Below, piece after piece: positions 6,677-7,675 of a DNA stretch of 7,675 nucleotides. Within the stretch, counting starts at the first letter, position 1. The number at the start of each line of letters is the position of its first letter. Made by a program: the position numbers and the translations under genes. The stretch covers positions 1 through 7,675 of the forward strand of contig JAKPIR010000151.1 in NCBI GenBank assembly GCA_029549705.1. The letters are read 5' to 3'. The DNA is from Pseudomonadota bacterium. Its GTDB lineage: Bacteria > Pseudomonadota > Gammaproteobacteria > Burkholderiales > Methylophilaceae. The notes under the pieces were generated by a model. The model was given only the letters and a program-made list of their open reading frames with translations. It ran no database searches and was not told the DNA's origin.

Positions 6677-7003
6677 TTAGGCCATAGAGGATGACACAAA
6701 TTCGCGCGAACGTTCTAACCTTCTTACCAGAGTACGCGCACAACGCTCGCTGGCGCGGTCAATCGCCAGATATAAATCAGCTTCGGTGTCTTCAATGACA
6801 ATATTACTTTGCCCCACTAATGTGAGATTGATTTTACAGCGTTTATCAATACCACCGCGTGGGCCGTTAATATCGGCAAGGTGGACGCTAACGTGGGTAA
6901 TTTGCTGATCATTACGGTCTAGCGCAAATTGCAGGCGCTGCGTCGTGTAACTGCGAATGCCCTCGGTGAGGGTAAAACCGTTCGTTTGAATATCAAGTTG
7001 CAT
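6677..7003 (-). CDS. HPF/RaiA-family ribosome-associated protein
   Basis: Small cytosolic protein of 108 residues of the sigma-54 modulation/S30EA family. Members bind the 30S decoding centre and inactivate or dimerise ribosomes in stationary phase or stress. The family pattern is visible: N-terminal strand MQLDIQTNGF, helix SYTTQRLQFALDR, strand THVSVHLADINGPRGG, the basic KRCKINLTLVG strand, and the helix EADLYLAIDRASERCARTL followed by VRRLERSR. It lacks the long C-terminal domain of long HPF and is closer in size to short HPF (E. coli 95 aa) and RaiA (113 aa). I could not decide between the two, so no symbol is given. It is not beside rpoN/ptsN, where hpf usually sits, so it may be a second paralogue. 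The start is ATG 7003, with AGAAGGAG six bases upstream. It is first in the minus-strand run, 35 bases before htpX. Confidence 0.9.
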   Translation of the reverse strand: MQLDIQTNGFTLTEGIRSYTTQRLQFALDRNDQQITHVSVHLADINGPRGGIDKRCKINLTLVGQSNIVIEDTEADLYLAIDRASERCARTLVRRLERSREFVSSSMA

Positions 7004-7042
7004 ATCATGCTCCTTCTAGTAAATTAAAACAGACTACATTCA

Positions 7043-7073
7043 AAGTGTTTGCATACTAGCGCAGTTAACACTT
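7043..7073. promoter_or_regulatory. Inverted repeat AAGTGTT-N17-AACACTT in the divergent spacer
   Basis: AAGTGTT (7043-7049) and its exact reverse complement AACACTT (7067-7073) lie 24 bases apart, about two helical turns, in the 128-base spacer between the HPF/RaiA-like gene and the LysR-type regulator. The right arm overlaps the predicted -35 box of the regulator. Spacing and position suit an operator that could control both directions. No match to a known binding motif is claimed. Confidence 0.3.
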
Positions 7074-7094
7074 CGTAAAAATAAAGCTTATACT
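7065..7094 (+). promoter_or_regulatory. Predicted sigma-70 promoter for nhaR
   Basis: TTAACA (7065-7070; five of six with TTGACA) and TATACT (7089-7094; five of six with TATAAT) are separated by 18 bases. Transcription would start near 7101, about 30 bases before the ATG at 7132. No equally good promoter was found for the divergent minus-strand run. TAGTAT (7058-7053 on the - strand) is a weak -10 candidate with no good -35. Confidence 0.55.
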
Positions 7095-7131
7095 GATAAA
7101 ATGTTCGGTAAAAACTGATGATTGGTGAACG

Positions 7132-7675
7132 ATGGTCAATTACAAACAACTCCATTATTTTTGGCAAGTCGCTCGCGCAGGTAGCATTGCGCGAGCGAGT
7201 GAGCAACTCGACTTAACGCCACAAACTCTCAGCGGCCAAATTGGACTGCTGGAAGCGTCGCTCAATACCGTGTTATTTCGCCGTGTTGGACGCGGTTTAG
7301 AGCTCACAGAAGCTGGAAGGCTAGCGCTCTCGTATGCGGACGAGATTTTTGAAGTGGGTGCAGAAATGGAACAGGCCTTAACCAGCGGCGAAATAAAACA
7401 CCTGATGCCGTTTAAAGTAGGCATAGCCGATGTAATGCCGAAATCGATTGTTTATAAGTTGCTCGCCCCCGCAATGACGCTGGAAACCGCAATCAAAATT
7501 GTCTGTAAAGAAGACCGATTAGAACGATTACTGGGAGACTTGGCAATCCACCGATTAGACTTGGTGTTGTCTGACCGCCCGATGCCATCAGACATCAATA
7601 TCAAAGGCTTTAGTCATCAGTTGGTGGCCTGCGGCGTGAGTTTTTTTGCAACGCCATCGTTGGCCAAACATTATG
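7132..7675 (+). CDS. nhaR: LysR-family transcriptional activator NhaR, 3' end beyond the window
   Basis: 181 complete codons are visible with no stop. The N-terminal winged helix-turn-helix is typical of LysR regulators, and the wording matches NhaR as I remember it from E. coli: NYKQLHYFWQVARAGSIARA, LTPQTLSGQIGLLE (recognition helix, residues 28-41), LFRRVGRGLELTEAGRL (48-64), then the effector domain with FKVGIADVMPKS (94-105), HRLDLVLSDRP (140-150) and CGVSFF (167-172). E. coli NhaR is about 300 aa, so roughly the last 120 residues are missing. NhaR responds to Na+ and activates the Na+/H+ antiporter nhaA; in E. coli it also activates pgaABCD. No nhaA is visible in the window. The start is ATG 7132, with a weak GGTGA upstream and the predicted promoter at 7065-7094. 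It is transcribed divergently from the HPF/RaiA-like gene. Confidence 0.85.
   Translation, partial: MVNYKQLHYFWQVARAGSIARASEQLDLTPQTLSGQIGLLEASLNTVLFRRVGRGLELTEAGRLALSYADEIFEVGAEMEQALTSGEIKHLMPFKVGIADVMPKSIVYKLLAPAMTLETAIKIVCKEDRLERLLGDLAIHRLDLVLSDRPMPSDINIKGFSHQLVACGVSFFATPSLAKHY

Noticed and set aside
7004..7131. Sigma-54 promoter for the HPF/RaiA-like gene
   Set aside because: No GG-N10-GC pattern with TGGCAC/TTGCA resemblance was found on the - strand of the spacer.
7024..7424. Two minus-strand open frames (60 and 89 codons) opposite nhaR and its promoter
   Set aside because: They overlap the conserved LysR coding sequence or the promoter, have no recognisable homology and no ribosome binding site that stands out.

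Overview
The window looks like ordinary chromosome of a betaproteobacterium. GyrB has the long proteobacterial form with the insert after the TOPRIM domain, and HtpX, the HPF/RaiA-type protein and NhaR are also of proteobacterial type. Moderate base composition and AT-rich spacers would suit a Methylophilaceae or Nitrosomonadales relative, but that is an impression and not a demonstrated assignment. I see no transposase, integrase, phage gene, CRISPR array, rRNA or tRNA.

Layout. (1) 1-1903, + strand: the 3' four fifths of gyrB, cut by the window edge. (2) 1904-2009: a 106-base spacer with a tandem direct repeat and inverted repeats that could fold over the next ribosome binding site. (3) 2010-3473, + strand: a two-gene unit. 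The first gene encodes a beta-propeller protein with Asp-box (BNR) repeats and is broken by a frameshift near 2248-2264. The second encodes a small ubiquitin-fold protein of the MoaD/ThiS family ending in Gly-Gly. (4) 3474-3666: a convergent spacer with a bidirectional intrinsic terminator and a second, perfect 16-bp inverted repeat. (5) 3667-7003, - strand: a four-gene run transcribed towards lower coordinates, in the order HPF/RaiA-like ribosome factor, htpX membrane protease, AI-2E-family transporter, TerC/Alx-family membrane protein. (6) 7004-7131: a divergent regulatory spacer. (7) 7132-7675, + strand: the start of a LysR-type regulator that I read as NhaR. It runs off the window.

How the genes fit together. 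The minus-strand run mixes ribosome hibernation, inner-membrane protein quality control and two polytopic transporters. It reads as an envelope/stationary-phase stress unit, possibly with manganese or sodium/proton stress (TerC/Alx; NhaR next door). The least understood part is the propeller plus MoaD/ThiS-like pair. Neither gene sits beside moeB/thiF, moaE, thiG or another partner that would explain the C-terminal Gly-Gly. This is the best candidate for an undescribed system here, although the propeller gene is interrupted in this sequence.
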